DNA of 64,000 nucleotides from Limimaricola sp. G21655-S1 (GCF_027213785.1 NZ_JAPWGO010000007.1:1-64000); one strand, 5' to 3'. Positions 45,303 to 56,468 are shown, counted from the first letter of the stretch. Numbers and translations are program-made. Notes: generated by a model not told the origin, from the sequence alone.

Positions 45303-46409
45303 TCAAGAATCTTTTCCCTTCTCTGCGTCCACGAGGCGCTCCACAACCCCCGCAAGGCGCTCCGCCGCGTCCGGTACGCCTGCGTCGCGTGCCGCATGAG
45401 CCATGCGCATGGCGCCGTCGCTGTCACCGAGCACCAGGGCGATCTTCTCGCTCAGCGCCTCGACGTGGAATTTCTTCTCGGGGAACATGATCGCCGCGCC
45501 GGCTTCGACAAGGCCCCGCGCGTTCGCGGTCTGGTGGTCGGCGGCGGCGGCGGCAAAGGGGACGAGGATCGCCGGTCGGCCGATCACGCTCAGATCCGCC
45601 ACCGTCGACGCGCCCGAGCGGCAGATCACCAGCTGCGCCTCGCTCATCCGGGTCGGCACGTCCGCGAAAAAGGTCTGAACGTCGGCGTCGATGCCCTCGT
45701 CGGAATAGTAGGTCGAGACGCGCTGCACGTCCTCTTCGCGGGCCTGATGGCTGACGCGGACCCGGCGGCGCAGCTCTGCCGGCAGGTTGGCGATCGCCGG
45801 CGGCACCACGTCGGACAGGATCCGCGCACCCTGGCTGCCGCCGATCACCAGCACCGACATCGGGTAATCGCCCGGCGGGATGTAGGCCGCGCCGACGCGG
45901 TCGAGCACGGCGCGCCGTACCGGGTTGCCGGTGTGGACCGCCTCGACGCCCGGGGGCAGCTCGGTGGGCCACGTCCCGCAGGCGACCGCATGGACACGCC
46001 GCGCGAAGAGCGCGTTCACCCGTCCCAGCACGCCGTTCTGCTCGTGGATCATCCGCGGCAGCTTGAGCAGCGTCGCCGCCGCCAGCGCCGGAATCGACGG
46101 GTAGCCGCCGAAACCCACCACGGCGGCCGGCCGGTCGCGCAACATCCGGCTCACCGCCGCGGCGACGCCGGCCGTGATGCGAAAGGGCGCGATTGCCTTG
46201 GCCGAAAGACCGCCCCGCGCGAAGGTGGCGGCGCCGACCTGCTCGATCTCGACCTCGCGCGGAAAACCCTGCGTGTAACGCGCGCCGCGCGCATCGGTGG
46301 AAAGCTTCACTCGCCAGCCACGGGTGAGCATCAGTTCGGCCAGCGCCTGGGCGGGGAACATGTGTCCGCCGGTGCCGCCGGCGGCGATGACGAGGAGCGG
46401 CGCCGACAT
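45303..46409 (-). CDS. murG: undecaprenyldiphospho-muramoylpentapeptide beta-N-acetylglucosaminyltransferase MurG
   Basis: This 368-residue GT-B glycosyltransferase converts lipid I to lipid II at the inner face of the membrane. The N-terminal G-loop [17 protein letters not shown] and second G-loop [13 protein letters not shown] are present, as are [11 protein letters not shown], the third G-loop [12 protein letters not shown] and the C-terminal [35 protein letters not shown] donor site. It overlaps the ftsW stop by 4 nt (ATGA) and leads into murC. Confidence 0.96.
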   Translation of the reverse strand: MSAPLLVIAAGGTGGHMFPAQALAELMLTRGWRVKLSTDARGARYTQGFPREVEIEQVGAATFARGGLSAKAIAPFRITAGVAAAVSRMLRDRPAAVVGFGGYPSIPALAAATLLKLPRMIHEQNGVLGRVNALFARRVHAVACGTWPTELPPGVEAVHTGNPVRRAVLDRVGAAYIPPGDYPMSVLVIGGSQGARILSDVVPPAIANLPAELRRRVRVSHQAREEDVQRVSTYYSDEGIDADVQTFFADVPTRMSEAQLVICRSGASTVADLSVIGRPAILVPFAAAAADHQTANARGLVEAGAAIMFPEKKFHVEALSEKIALVLGDSDGAMRMAHAARDAGVPDAAERLAGVVERLVDAEKGKDS

Positions 46410-47575
46410 CAGCGGCCCCGCCGCAGCAGGATGTCGCCGATGCCGCCTTGTGGGCGGGTGCGGGTAAAGGCCAGAAGCATGCCCAGCGCGATGCCCGACG
46501 CGATCACCGAGGAGCCGCCATAGCTCACGAAGGGCAGCGTCATGCCCTTGGCGGGCAGCAGCCGCACCGCCACGCCCATGTTGATCATCGCCTGCACGCC
46601 GAAGGCGCAGGCAAGGCCGGTGCCGGCGAGCCGGATGAAGGTGTCGCGCTCCTTCATCAGCCGCAGCAGCGAGCGCACCACCACCGTGGCATAGAGCGCG
46701 ATGATCACCAGCACGCAGATCAGGCCGTATTCCTCGGCGGCCACCGCGATGATGAAGTCGGTATGCGCGTCGGGCAGCGACCATTTCACCTGCCCTTCGC
46801 CGACGCCGACACCGAAGAAGCCGCCCTCGCGGATCGCGTTGGTAGCGTAGCCCAGCTGGGTATTGGGATCGACCTCGGCGGCAAGGAAGCCGTCGATGCG
46901 GCGCGCGAAGTGCTCGGAGTTGTTATAGGCCAGCGTGCCGCCGGCGACGACGGCGCCAGCGAGGCCGAGAAGCAGCACCATCGGCGCGCCGCCCACGAAA
47001 TACATCACGCCCCAGGAGAACAGCACCAGCGCCGCCTGACCGAAATCGGGCTGCAGCGCGAGAAACATCACGATGGTGAAGGCAAGCGCGAAGGACCATA
47101 TCCGCCCCGGAGGGCCGGAAGGCTCCATCCCCGCGGCCATGAACCAGGCCGCCACCACCACGAAGCCGGGCTTGAGGAACTCGGAGGGCTGCACGGAGGC
47201 AAAGCCGAAGGAGAACCAGCGCACGGCGCCCTTGCCGAAATCGGTGCCGAAGAACGGCAGAAGCATCAGCGCGAGGAAGGCGCCCGCGAATCCCAGCACC
47301 GCGAGACGGCGCACCATCTGCGGGGTCATCATCGAGATGCCCATCATCACCGCGAGCGAGACGATGCCGAAGAAGGCCTGGCGGCTGACGTAATAGAAGG
47401 GGTCGAGACCATTGCGCGAGGCCAGCGGCGGCGAGGCCGCGAGGCCCAGCAGGATGCCGATCGCAAACAGCAACAGGATGCAGGACATGGTCCAGACATC
47501 GATGGTGCGCCACCAGCGCGGGAGTATCGGATCGACGGTCCTGACCGGGACCGCCCCATGCACCATTTCGGTCAT
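46409..47575 (-). CDS. ftsW: FtsW, SEDS-family peptidoglycan glycosyltransferase of the divisome
   Basis: This 388-residue integral membrane protein of the SEDS family has about ten transmembrane helices. Motifs are [36 protein letters not shown] (with the essential Asp) and the C-terminal [29 protein letters not shown]. It polymerises lipid II with FtsI (PBP3) at the septum. The start ATG 47575 follows AGCAGG. It is the first gene after the murD break; the 152 nt to the divergent flavoprotein gene must hold a promoter if murD transcripts do not cross. Confidence 0.95.
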   Translation of the reverse strand: MTEMVHGAVPVRTVDPILPRWWRTIDVWTMSCILLLFAIGILLGLAASPPLASRNGLDPFYYVSRQAFFGIVSLAVMMGISMMTPQMVRRLAVLGFAGAFLALMLLPFFGTDFGKGAVRWFSFGFASVQPSEFLKPGFVVVAAWFMAAGMEPSGPPGRIWSFALAFTIVMFLALQPDFGQAALVLFSWGVMYFVGGAPMVLLLGLAGAVVAGGTLAYNNSEHFARRIDGFLAAEVDPNTQLGYATNAIREGGFFGVGVGEGQVKWSLPDAHTDFIIAVAAEEYGLICVLVIIALYATVVVRSLLRLMKERDTFIRLAGTGLACAFGVQAMINMGVAVRLLPAKGMTLPFVSYGGSSVIASGIALGMLLAFTRTRPQGGIGDILLRRGR

Positions 47576-47727
47576 GAACCTGCTGCCTGATTGCCTCTGC
47601 CCTGCCCGCTTGTGCGGGTCTGCGGGAGAGACTAGCGCGCTCATGCCGGATTGACCATGAAAATAACGTCCAGTCTTTGCCGCCACGAGGCTTGAGCCCG
47701 TGGCAGAAAAGCGGCAGGTGCCCAGTC

Positions 47728-48918
47728 ATGAACAATATTCGGCAGATCAACACCCTGATCCTCGGGGCCGGCGCCGCCGGTCTTTTCGCGGCCATCCATG
47801 CGGGGGGCGATACGCTGGTGATCGATCACGCCCGCAACCCCGGCGAGAAGATTCGCATTTCGGGCGGCGGCCGCTGCAACTTCACCAACCTGCGGACCGC
47901 GCCTGAATGTTTTCTCGGCGCGAATCCCCATTTCCACAAATCGGCATTGGCGCGCTACACAGCCTGGGATTTCCTCGACCTCGTGCAGAAGCACGGCATC
48001 GCCTGGCATGAAAAGACGCTGGGCCAGCTGTTCTGCGACGGCAAGGCCACCCAGATCGTCTCAATGCTGCTGACCGAGATGCGCGAAGCCGGGGCCGAAC
48101 TGTCGCTGGAGACCTCGTTGGTCGAACTGTCCCGCGACGAGAGCGGGTTCCGGGCGGTGATCGAACGCGCGGGCAAACGCGAGACGATCCGTGCGGCCCG
48201 CGTCGTCGTGGCGACGGGCGGCAAGTCGATTCCCAAGATGGGCGCGACGGGTCTGGCCTACAGGATCGCCGAGCAGTTCGGACTGCCGCTGGTCGAGACG
48301 CGGCCGGGCCTCGTGCCGCTGACCTTTCCCGACCGTTTCGCGGGGCTGTCCGGCGTGGCGCTGCCGGTGCGCGCGCAGGCCGATGGCCCCGCCTTCGACG
48401 AGGCGCTGCTCTTCACCCATCGTGGCCTATCGGGCCCAGCGATCCTGCAGGCTTCCTCCTATTGGCGCGAAGGCGGCGAGATCCGCCTCGATCTCGCCCC
48501 GGACGGTACGCTCGCCGAAAGCCTCCGCGCGGCGCGGCGCAGCGACGGGAAGAAGGCCCTGAAGACGGTGCTGGCGCAGCATCTGCCCGCGCGATTGGTC
48601 GAAGCTTGGGCCGAGGAGTATCCGATGCGGGGCAACATGGCGGATCAATCCGACCGCGCCATCGACGCGCTCTGTGAAAGCCTGCGGGATTGGCGGCTCA
48701 CCCCCACCGGCACCGAGGGCTACCGTACGGCGGAGGTCACCTTGGGCGGCGTCTCGACCGATGCCCTGTCATCGAAGACGATGGAGGCCAAATCGGTGCC
48801 GGGGCTGCATTTCATCGGCGAATGCGTCGACGTCACCGGCTGGCTCGGCGGCTACAACTTTCAATGGGCCTGGGCCTCGGGCTTTGCTGCGGGGACGGCG
48901 ATCGCGCAGGGCGGCTGA
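47728..48918 (+). CDS. YhiN/HI0933-family FAD-dependent oxidoreductase
   Basis: This 396-residue flavoprotein has the N-terminal dinucleotide fold LILGAGAAGLFAAIHAG (GAGAAG at 13-18) and the family block NPGEKIRISGGGRCNFTN. RVVVATGGKSIPKMGATGLAYRIAEQFG and the C-terminal GVSTDALSSKTMEAKSVPGLHFIGECVDVTGWLGGYNFQWAWASG are also present. Members bind FAD; the substrate is unsettled. It lies on the plus strand inside the otherwise minus-strand dcw cluster, with only 14 nt to the convergent murD stop and 152 nt to ftsW, and so splits the cluster into two transcription units. Confidence 0.9.
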   Translation: MNNIRQINTLILGAGAAGLFAAIHAGGDTLVIDHARNPGEKIRISGGGRCNFTNLRTAPECFLGANPHFHKSALARYTAWDFLDLVQKHGIAWHEKTLGQLFCDGKATQIVSMLLTEMREAGAELSLETSLVELSRDESGFRAVIERAGKRETIRAARVVVATGGKSIPKMGATGLAYRIAEQFGLPLVETRPGLVPLTFPDRFAGLSGVALPVRAQADGPAFDEALLFTHRGLSGPAILQASSYWREGGEIRLDLAPDGTLAESLRAARRSDGKKALKTVLAQHLPARLVEAWAEEYPMRGNMADQSDRAIDALCESLRDWRLTPTGTEGYRTAEVTLGGVSTDALSSKTMEAKSVPGLHFIGECVDVTGWLGGYNFQWAWASGFAAGTAIAQGG

Positions 48919-48932
48919 GCGCCCCGCGACCC

Positions 48933-50330
48933 TTAGAGAAGTCCGCGGACGCAGGCGACGAAATCATCGCCGCGCTTCTCGAAGTTGTCGTACTGGTCGA
49001 AGCTCGCGGCCGCAGGGGCCAGCAGAACCACCTCGCCCGGCTCGGCCTCTTCCATGGCGCGCTTCACCGCGACCGCCATCGTGCCGCAGACCTCCGCCTC
49101 GACGCCCGAGAGCTTCACCGCGAAGGCCTCGGCCTCGCGGCCGATCACATAGGCCTTGGCGACATGCGACAGCCCCTCGCCCAGCCCCGACAGGCCGCCC
49201 TCCTTCTCCAGCCCGCCACAGATCCAGCGGATGCGCGGAAAGGCCGCGAGGGCCTTGGCGGCCGCGTCGACATTGGTGGCCTTGCTGTCATTGACGAAGG
49301 CCACGCCGTCCTTCTCGGCCACGCGCTGCGAGCGGTGCGGCAGGCCGGGATAGGAGCGCAGCGCCGCCTCGATGCCACGCGGGCCGAGGCCAAGGCTTCG
49401 CGCCACGGCCCAGGCGGCGCAGGCGTTCTGGTGATTATGCGCGCCCGGCAGGCCGGGGATGTCGCGCAGATCGACCGAGGCCACCTGCCGCCCCTTGCGG
49501 TATTCGGCGAGAAAGCCCCTACGCGCGAAGACGTTCCAGCCCGGACCGGTCAGCTTGCGGCCCGAGGAGATGGCGATGACGCGGTCGTCGGCCATTCCCG
49601 TGGCGAGCTGATTGGCGAGGTAGCGCCCCTCGTTCTCGTCGACGCCGATCACGGCGCGGTCCGGTCCGCCTTCGGAGAACAGCCGCCGCTTGGCGGCGAA
49701 GTAGCCGCCCGGCCCGGCATGCCGGTCGAGGTGATCGGGCGAGAGGTTGGTCAGCACCGCGATGTCGGGGGTCAGGGCGCGCGCCAACTCGGTCTGATAG
49801 CTCGACAGCTCCAGCACCACGACCTCGCCATCATGCGGCGGGTCGAGATCGAGCACGCCGCGGCCGATATTGCCGGCAAGCTGCGCCGGCCGCCCGTTCT
49901 CGGTGAGGATATGGTGGATCAGCGCCGAAGTGGTCGATTTGCCGTTCGAGCCGGTGACCGCGACGATGCGCGGCATGGTGTCGAACTGGTCGAAACCCTC
50001 GGCGGCGAAGCTGCGAAAGAACAGGCCGATGTCGTTGTCGACCGGCACCCCCGCCTCCCACGCGGCGGCGATGGCGGCGTGCGGTGCCGGGTAGAGATGC
50101 GGGATGCCCGGCGAGGTGACGAGCAGCGACACGCCCTCATAGGCGCTCGCGCGGGTCAGGTCGCGCAGCGTGATCCCCTCGGCCTCGGCCGCCTCGCGCC
50201 CCGAGGGGCCGTCATCCCAGGCGACGACCTGCGCGCCACCCGCCTTCAGCGCCGCCGCGGTGGCCCGGCCGGACCGGCCCAGCCCCAGCACAGCGACGGT
50301 CTGGCCCTCATGTCCGCGAACCGGGATCAT
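48933..50330 (-). CDS. murD: UDP-N-acetylmuramoylalanine-D-glutamate ligase MurD
   Basis: This 465-residue Mur ligase adds D-Glu. Motifs are [22 protein letters not shown], the P-loop [48 protein letters not shown] and [13 protein letters not shown]. The ATG at 50330 shares ATGA with the stop of the small membrane gene upstream and has no clear Shine-Dalgarno of its own, so translational coupling is likely. It ends 14 nt from the convergent flavoprotein gene. Confidence 0.95.
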   Translation of the reverse strand: MIPVRGHEGQTVAVLGLGRSGRATAAALKAGGAQVVAWDDGPSGREAAEAEGITLRDLTRASAYEGVSLLVTSPGIPHLYPAPHAAIAAAWEAGVPVDNDIGLFFRSFAAEGFDQFDTMPRIVAVTGSNGKSTTSALIHHILTENGRPAQLAGNIGRGVLDLDPPHDGEVVVLELSSYQTELARALTPDIAVLTNLSPDHLDRHAGPGGYFAAKRRLFSEGGPDRAVIGVDENEGRYLANQLATGMADDRVIAISSGRKLTGPGWNVFARRGFLAEYRKGRQVASVDLRDIPGLPGAHNHQNACAAWAVARSLGLGPRGIEAALRSYPGLPHRSQRVAEKDGVAFVNDSKATNVDAAAKALAAFPRIRWICGGLEKEGGLSGLGEGLSHVAKAYVIGREAEAFAVKLSGVEAEVCGTMAVAVKRAMEEAEPGEVVLLAPAAASFDQYDNFEKRGDDFVACVRGLL

Positions 50331-50626
50331 AGTTGAGCCATTACTGCCCAAATGACAGGACCGATCAAAAATAAATACACTACATAAACAGCAACTATAG
50401 AGCCAAGACTATTCTCCTCGGCTCGGGCAGCAAATCCATCATACAAGAACACGAATACAGCTGCGGCCATCAGCGTTACGGCAGCCAAAAGAAATGGAAA
50501 ACTGCTGCCACAAAGCCCGCTTCGGCTCACATCGGCATCCCAGAGGATCGCACCACCCACAAACAAACCAATTGCAGCGCCTGAAGCGTTTAGTCCACGA
50601 TATAGTAAAGCGAAAAAATTCTTCAA
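50327..50626 (-). CDS. 99-aa membrane protein of unknown family between mraY and murD
   Basis: This small gene is markedly AT-richer than its neighbours (runs such as AAAAAATTC and ATAAATACACTACAT). A TTG start at 50626 follows GAGGG by 7 nt, giving [20 protein letters not shown]. Three hydrophobic helices are visible: about 14-32 ([16 protein letters not shown]), 43-63 ([20 protein letters not shown]) and 74-97 ([20 protein letters not shown]). An ATG at 50659 inside mraY is an alternative start. Its stop overlaps the murD ATG (ATGA), arguing that it is translated and feeds ribosomes to murD. I recognise no family; composition suggests later insertion into the dcw operon. Confidence 0.65.
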   Translation of the reverse strand: MKNFFALLYRGLNASGAAIGLFVGGAILWDADVSRSGLCGSSFPFLLAAVTLMAAAVFVFLYDGFAARAEENSLGSIVAVYVVYLFLIGPVIWAVMAQL

Positions 50627-50636
50627 TTTTAATCCC

Positions 50637-51719
50637 TCAGCGCAGCTTGAGCGTGGCAAGGCCGATCATCGCGAGGATCAGCGAGATGATCCAGAAGCGG
50701 ATGACAATCTGCGGCTCGGACCAGCCCTTCTTCTCGTAGTGATGGTGGATCGGCGCCATCAGGAAGACCCGGCGGCCGGTGCGCTTGAAGTAGAGCACCT
50801 GGATGATCACCGAGAGCGCCTCGACCACGAAGAGGCCGCCGACGACCGACAGCACGATCTCGTGCTTGGTCGCCACCGCGATTGCGCCGAGGCCACCGCC
50901 CAGCGCGAGGCTGCCGGTGTCGCCCATGAAGACCGCCGCGGGCGGCGCGTTGTACCACAGGAAGCCCAGCCCGCCGCCGATCAGCCCCATGGTGAAGATC
51001 AGGATCTCGCCGGTGTCGGGAACGTAGTGGACGCCCAGATACTCGGTGAAGTCGGTCCGGCCCACGGCATAGGCTATGACGCCGAAGGCCCCGGCGGCGA
51101 TCATCACCGGCATGATCGCCAGACCGTCGAGACCGTCGGTGAGGTTCACCGCGTTGGCGGCGCCGACGATCACCACCATGGCGAAGGGCACGAACAGGAT
51201 GCCGAGGTTGAGCAGCATCTCGTTATAGACCGGAAAGGCGAGCTGGTTGGTGAGGTTGTCGGGATGGTACATCGCCGCCCACCAGCCCGCGAGACCGGCG
51301 ATGGCGAAGCCGATCAGCAGCCGCAGCTTGCCCGAGACGCCGTCCGTGTTCTGCTTGCGGACCTTCGCGTAATCATCGGCGAAACCGATCATCGCGAAGC
51401 CCAGCGTCACGAAGAGCACCATCAGCACGTAGGGGTTGTCGAGCCGCGCCCAGAGCAGCGTCGAGGTCATCACCGCGCCGACAATCAAAAGCCCGCCCAT
51501 GGTCGGCGTGCCCGCCTTGACGAAATGCCCCTCCGGCCCGTCGGTGCGGATCGGCTGGCCCTTGCCCTGGGTGCGGCGCAGCACGTTGATCAGCGGCGGC
51601 CCGAACAGGAACCCGAACAGCAGCGACGTGAGGAAGGCCCCGCCGGCACGGAAGGTAATGTAGCGAAACAAGTTGAAGAAGTCGCCGCCGTCGGACAGCA
51701 GCGTCAGCAGATAGAGCAT
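50637..51719 (-). CDS. mraY: phospho-N-acetylmuramoyl-pentapeptide transferase MraY
   Basis: This 360-residue polytopic enzyme (about ten helices) transfers phospho-MurNAc-pentapeptide to undecaprenyl phosphate, making lipid I. Key motifs are [17 protein letters not shown] (catalytic Asp pair), [13 protein letters not shown] (Mg2+ site), [11 protein letters not shown] and the HHH signature [12 protein letters not shown]. It follows murF after 5 nt. Downstream it is 10 nt from the TTG of the small membrane gene. Confidence 0.97.
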   Translation of the reverse strand: MLYLLTLLSDGGDFFNLFRYITFRAGGAFLTSLLFGFLFGPPLINVLRRTQGKGQPIRTDGPEGHFVKAGTPTMGGLLIVGAVMTSTLLWARLDNPYVLMVLFVTLGFAMIGFADDYAKVRKQNTDGVSGKLRLLIGFAIAGLAGWWAAMYHPDNLTNQLAFPVYNEMLLNLGILFVPFAMVVIVGAANAVNLTDGLDGLAIMPVMIAAGAFGVIAYAVGRTDFTEYLGVHYVPDTGEILIFTMGLIGGGLGFLWYNAPPAAVFMGDTGSLALGGGLGAIAVATKHEIVLSVVGGLFVVEALSVIIQVLYFKRTGRRVFLMAPIHHHYEKKGWSEPQIVIRFWIISLILAMIGLATLKLR

Positions 51720-51724
51720 GGGCC

Positions 51725-53167
51725 TCAGGCCTCCTTGTCGCCGGAGAGGGTCCGTTGCCCCAGTTTGCGGATCGCGTCAACAAGACGGCTGACATGGCTG
51801 CCCTTGGAGCCCTTGACCAGCACGACATCGCCGGAATCGACCAGCCGCGCGGTTTCGGGGATCAACTCATCGACCCTCTCGACCCAGCGGCCGCGCTGCG
51901 CATCTGGCAGCGCTTCGTGCAGCGCGCGCATTCTCGGTCCCACGCAATGCACGGTCCTGAGCGCCGCCATCGACGGATCTGCGGCCATCTCTGCATGCAT
52001 CTCGCGCTCGCGCGGGCCTAGCTCCAGCATGTCGCCGAGAATCGCGATGCGGCGACCGCGATGCACCCGGCCCACGCCGTCGCGGGTCTGCGCCGCAGCC
52101 AGCACCGCGAGCGCGGCCGAAAGCGAGGTCGGGTTGGCGTTGAAGGCGTCGTCGATCAGTTCCAGCGTCTCGCCGTCGCGGGCGGGGTCGATCACCACCG
52201 TCTCGCGGGTCCCGCGGCCGGCGGGCGGCGCCCAGGCCGAAAGGTTGCAGATCGCACGCGCACGGTCGGCGTCCAGTGCCTGCGCCACGGCGATGACGCC
52301 CAGCGCGTTGACCATGAAATGCCGCCCCTCGGTCGCGACCTTGAGCGACACCTCGGTGCGCCATAGCCGGGCCCGCCCCACCGTGACTCCGTCGCGCACA
52401 TGCGCTTCCTTGAGCCGGTGGTGGTTGCTGACGCCGTTGCCGAAACCGATGATCCGCGCCCCTGCGGCACGGGCCGCGGCGCGCAGGATCGGGCTGGTCG
52501 GCAGATCGCCATTGACCACGGCGCAGCCGCCCGGCTCCAGCCCCTCGAAGATCGCGGCTTTTTCGCGCGCGATTCCCTCGACATTCTCGAAGGCCTCGAG
52601 ATGGACGGCGGCGACGGTCGTGATCATCGCCACATGCGGACGCGCCATGCGTGCCAGCGGCGCGATCTCGCCGGGGTGGTTCATGCCGATCTCGATGACC
52701 GCGAAATCGGTGTCGGCGGGCATCCGCGCCAGCGTCAGCGGCACGCCCCAATGGTTGTTGTAGCTCGCCTCGGCGGCATGGACGCGCCCCTGCCCCTCAA
52801 GGGCCGCGCGCAGCATCTCCTTGGTCGAGGTCTTGCCGACCGAACCGGTGATCGCGGCGACGCGGGCCCGGGTCCGGGCACGGCCCGCGATGCCGAGCCG
52901 CTCCAGCGCCGGCAGCACGTTATCGACGAGCAGGAGCGGCGCGTCTTCAGCCACGCCCTCCGGAATGCGGCTCACCATCGCGGCCGCGGCGCCCTTCTCG
53001 AGCGCCTGCGCCACGAAATCATGCCCGTCTCGCGCCGCCTCCAGCGCCACGAAGAGATCGCCGGGCTTCAGGGTGCGCGTGTCGATCGAGACGCCGGTGG
53101 CACGCCATTCCGTGGTGGCGCGCCCACCGGTCGCGGCGCCGGCGTCGGCGGCGGTCCAGAGCGTCAT
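51725..53167 (-). CDS. murF: UDP-N-acetylmuramoyl-tripeptide-D-alanyl-D-alanine ligase MurF
   Basis: This 480-residue Mur ligase adds D-Ala-D-Ala to the UDP-MurNAc-tripeptide. Motifs are the P-loop [43 protein letters not shown] and [16 protein letters not shown], followed by [10 protein letters not shown]. Its start shares ATGA with the murE stop, and its stop is 5 nt before mraY, so murE-murF-mraY form a continuous run. Confidence 0.95.
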   Translation of the reverse strand: MTLWTAADAGAATGGRATTEWRATGVSIDTRTLKPGDLFVALEAARDGHDFVAQALEKGAAAAMVSRIPEGVAEDAPLLLVDNVLPALERLGIAGRARTRARVAAITGSVGKTSTKEMLRAALEGQGRVHAAEASYNNHWGVPLTLARMPADTDFAVIEIGMNHPGEIAPLARMARPHVAMITTVAAVHLEAFENVEGIAREKAAIFEGLEPGGCAVVNGDLPTSPILRAAARAAGARIIGFGNGVSNHHRLKEAHVRDGVTVGRARLWRTEVSLKVATEGRHFMVNALGVIAVAQALDADRARAICNLSAWAPPAGRGTRETVVIDPARDGETLELIDDAFNANPTSLSAALAVLAAAQTRDGVGRVHRGRRIAILGDMLELGPREREMHAEMAADPSMAALRTVHCVGPRMRALHEALPDAQRGRWVERVDELIPETARLVDSGDVVLVKGSKGSHVSRLVDAIRKLGQRTLSGDKEA

Positions 53168-54666
53168 GCGTGACCCTCCAGCGCGGCCACGGCGACCGAG
53201 GCCTGCTCGGCATCGTCGAAGGGCAGGATGTCGTCGCCGACGATCTGACCGGTCTCGTGACCCTTGCCGCAGATCAGCAGCGCATCGCCCGGCCCCAGCG
53301 CGTCGACACCGCGCAGGATCGCCTCGGCGCGGTCGCCCGTCTCGGTAATGCTCTCGGCGCCGCCCACCACGCCGCGCGCGCCCGCCATCACGGCGGCGCG
53401 AATCGCTGCGGGATCCTCGCTGCGGGGGTTGTCGTCGGTGACGATCACCGCTTCGGCATTGTGAGCGGCGGCCGCGCCCATCAGCGGTCGCTTGCTGCGA
53501 TCGCGGTCACCGCCCGCGCCGACGATGGCGATGATCCGTCCCATCACGTGCGGGCGCAGCGCCTTCAGCGCCGTTTCCACCGCGTCGGGCGTATGGGCGT
53601 AATCCACGAAGACGGTGCCGCCATTGCCGCGCTGGGCGGCGAGCTGCATCCGCCCGCGCACCGTGGTCAGCTCCGGCAGCGCCCGGAATACCTCGTCGGG
53701 GTCTTCCCCCGCGCCGATGACGAGAGCGGCGGCCAGAAGCACGTTCTCGGCCTGGAAACCGCCGACGAGATCGAGCCGGCACATCCGGGCCGTGCCTTGC
53801 CAGGCGAAACGCAGTTCCTGCCCGGTGGCGTCGAAGCGTTGCGCCAGAAGCCTGAGCCGCGCCCCCTCGGCACGTCCGACCCCGATCACCTCCTGGCCGC
53901 GCGCGGCGCAGCGCCGGGCGATCTCGGCACCCTTGGGGTCGTCGAGATTGACCGCGACCACGCCCTCATCGGGCAGCACTCGGTCGAACAGAGCCAGCTT
54001 GGCCTCGAAATAGGCCTCGAAGCTGTGGTGATAGTCGAGATGGTCCTGGCTAAAATTGGTGAAGCCCGCGGCGGCCGGGATCACGCCGTCGAGCCGGTGT
54101 TGATCGAGCCCGTGGCTGGAGGCTTCCATCGCCACATGGGTCACGCCCTCGCGCGCGGCCTGGGCCAGCGCCCGATGCAGCGTGATCGGCTCGGGCGTCG
54201 TGTGCTTGAGCGGATGGGTCCATGCCCCCTCGACACCGGTGGTGCCGAGATTGACGGCGCGGCGACCCATCGCGACCCAGATCTGGCGCGCAAAGGTCGA
54301 GACGGAGGTCTTGCCGTTGGTGCCGGTGACGGCGACGATGGTTTCCGGCGCCGGGCCGAACCACAGCGCGGCGGCACGCGCCAGCGCCTGTCGCGGCTCC
54401 TCGGCGACGATCAGCGCCACCTCGCTGCCCGACAGCGCGGGCGCGGCGATGCGGGCGCCTTCGGTATCGGTGAGAATCGCGACAGCGCCCTTTTCGAGCG
54501 CCAGTTCGACGAAGCCTGCCCCATGCGCGACGCTGCCCGGCAGCGCCGCGAAGAGATGACCCGGCCGCACCTCGCGGCTATCCACCGAAAGCCCGGTCAG
54601 GCGTGCCTCGCGGCCGCCTTGCGCCGTCAGCCCCAATCCGGCCAGCGTGGCCTGTTTGCCGTCCAT
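53164..54666 (-). CDS. murE: UDP-N-acetylmuramoylalanyl-D-glutamate-2,6-diaminopimelate ligase MurE
   Basis: This 500-residue Mur ligase adds the third stem residue. The P-loop is VAVTGTNGKTSVSTFARQIW, with MEASSHGLDQHRLDG and FTNFSQDHLDYHH characteristic. The DNPR motif (VIVTDDNPRSEDP) is the signature for meso-diaminopimelate specificity, so the cell wall should be mDAP-type. ATGA overlap with murF follows; ftsI lies 17 nt upstream. Confidence 0.96.
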   Translation of the reverse strand: MDGKQATLAGLGLTAQGGREARLTGLSVDSREVRPGHLFAALPGSVAHGAGFVELALEKGAVAILTDTEGARIAAPALSGSEVALIVAEEPRQALARAAALWFGPAPETIVAVTGTNGKTSVSTFARQIWVAMGRRAVNLGTTGVEGAWTHPLKHTTPEPITLHRALAQAAREGVTHVAMEASSHGLDQHRLDGVIPAAAGFTNFSQDHLDYHHSFEAYFEAKLALFDRVLPDEGVVAVNLDDPKGAEIARRCAARGQEVIGVGRAEGARLRLLAQRFDATGQELRFAWQGTARMCRLDLVGGFQAENVLLAAALVIGAGEDPDEVFRALPELTTVRGRMQLAAQRGNGGTVFVDYAHTPDAVETALKALRPHVMGRIIAIVGAGGDRDRSKRPLMGAAAAHNAEAVIVTDDNPRSEDPAAIRAAVMAGARGVVGGAESITETGDRAEAILRGVDALGPGDALLICGKGHETGQIVGDDILPFDDAEQASVAVAALEGHA

Positions 54667-54683
54667 GTCAGCCCCTCGCCGCC

Positions 54684-56468
54684 CTAGTTCGCGGCCAGCG
54701 ATATACCCTCATAGGGCGCACCTTCAACCTGCGGCCGGAGCCCCAGCAGCGGTGCCGTGCGCCGGATCATCTCGGCGGCCACCGGTACGGCGGTCCAGCC
54801 AGCGGTACGGCGCGGGATCGAACCCGTGGTTTCCACGGGCTCGTCGAAGGTCACCACGAAGACGTATTTCGGATCGGTGGCCGGGAACATGCCGGCGAAG
54901 GTCGAGATCACCTTGTCCTTGTAATAGCCGCCGCCGTTTTCCTTGGGCTTGTCGGCGGTGCCGGTCTTGCCACCGACCTCGTAGCCTTCGACATCACCCA
55001 GGCTCGCGGTACCGCGGCTGACCACGGCGCGCAGCATGGCGCGGGTCGCGGCGGCGGTCTGCTCGCTGACCACCCGCTCCCCGGGCGCACGGTTGGCCTT
55101 GTGCAGCAGCGTCGGCGTGACCTTGAGGCCGCCATTGGCCAGCGTCGCGTAACCGGCGGCGAGATGCAGCGGCGTGACCGAGAGGCCGTGGCCATAGGAG
55201 ATGGTCATGGTCGAGATCTCGGACCACTGCGCCGGCAGCAACGGCTTGCCGGTGGGTGCCTCGATCATCTCCACCGCGGTGGGTTCGAGCATGCCGAGCT
55301 CTCCTAGGAATTCCCGCTGCTTCTCCGCGCCGAACATCAGCGCGATGCGCGAGGTGCCGATGTTGGAGCTTTCGACGATCACGTCGGTGGCCGAGAGCTG
55401 CGGGCCGTAATCGTGGAAGTCGCGGATTCGGAACCGGCCCCAGGTCATCGGACCCTTGGTGTCGATCATGGTCGAAGGCTGGATCAGGCCCATCTCGAGC
55501 CCCTGCGCCACGGCGAAGATTTTGAACACCGAGCCCAGTTCGTAGACGCCCTGCACCATGCGGTTGAAGAGGGGGCTGTCGGCGGGGGAGCCCTTGGTCA
55601 GTGGCCGGGGCCGGTTGTTCGGGTCGAAATCCGGCAGGCTCGCCATGGCGACGATCTCGCCTGTCTTGGCCTCCATCAGCACCCCCGCCGCACCGCGCGC
55701 GTTGAGCAGATTCATGCCGCCCAGCAGGACCTCCTCGACCGCAGATTGCACGGTAAGGTCGAGAGACAGCCGGAGCGGAGCCCCTTCATTGGCGGGATCG
55801 CGCAGATAGGCATCGAATCGACGCTCCACACCCGCGACGCCGATCACCTCGGCCGATGAGACCCCTTCGCGGCCATAGCTGGCCCCGCCGAGTATATGCG
55901 CGGCGATCGGTCCGTTCGGATAGATCCGCATTTCACGCGGACCGAACAATAGGCCCGGATCGCCGATGTCATGCACCGCCTGACGCTGCTCGGGGCTGAT
56001 CTGCTTGCGGATCCACATGAACTTGCGCGGGCCGGTGAAATCCTCGAGCAGTTCCTGCTCGTCGAGTTCGGGGAAGATCCGCACCAGTTCGGCCGCCGAG
56101 CGAACCGGGTCGACCATCTGCGGCGGCTGCGCATAGAGCGCGTAGGTATCGAGATTGGTGGCGAGGATCCGACCCTTGCGATCAGTGATGTCGGCGCGCT
56201 GGGCAATGATCGGGTTGCCGGACGCGGACGCGCGGGGCTCCTCGGCGGGCGCGCCTGCCATACCACCCATCTTCAGGCCGATGGCCCCGAAGGCGAGGAA
56301 GAAGAAGCCGCCCAGCACCAAGAGCCGGCCCTCGGCGCGCGAACGGGCGCGGTCGCGGTTTTCCTCGTGACGCAGTCGCAGGTTCTCGCGCTCGATCGCG
56401 TCGGGATTCTCGCCGCGCTCGCGCGCCTTGAGGATTCGCGCCAGCGGGCGCAATGGCCGTCTGATCAC
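54684..56468 (-). CDS. ftsI: septal peptidoglycan transpeptidase FtsI (PBP3)
   Basis: This 594-residue class B penicillin-binding protein has an N-terminal basic segment, one membrane helix (about 48-66), a pedestal domain and a transpeptidase domain. The active-site triad is visible: SVFK (Ser313, Lys316), SSN (Ser367, Asn369) and KTG (501-503). It cross-links septal peptidoglycan with FtsW. The N-terminal Arg/Lys-rich cytoplasmic tail is long (about 45 residues). Its start overlaps the ftsL stop (ATGA). Confidence 0.96.
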   Translation of the reverse strand: MIRRPLRPLARILKARERGENPDAIERENLRLRHEENRDRARSRAEGRLLVLGGFFFLAFGAIGLKMGGMAGAPAEEPRASASGNPIIAQRADITDRKGRILATNLDTYALYAQPPQMVDPVRSAAELVRIFPELDEQELLEDFTGPRKFMWIRKQISPEQRQAVHDIGDPGLLFGPREMRIYPNGPIAAHILGGASYGREGVSSAEVIGVAGVERRFDAYLRDPANEGAPLRLSLDLTVQSAVEEVLLGGMNLLNARGAAGVLMEAKTGEIVAMASLPDFDPNNRPRPLTKGSPADSPLFNRMVQGVYELGSVFKIFAVAQGLEMGLIQPSTMIDTKGPMTWGRFRIRDFHDYGPQLSATDVIVESSNIGTSRIALMFGAEKQREFLGELGMLEPTAVEMIEAPTGKPLLPAQWSEISTMTISYGHGLSVTPLHLAAGYATLANGGLKVTPTLLHKANRAPGERVVSEQTAAATRAMLRAVVSRGTASLGDVEGYEVGGKTGTADKPKENGGGYYKDKVISTFAGMFPATDPKYVFVVTFDEPVETTGSIPRRTAGWTAVPVAAEMIRRTAPLLGLRPQVEGAPYEGISLAAN

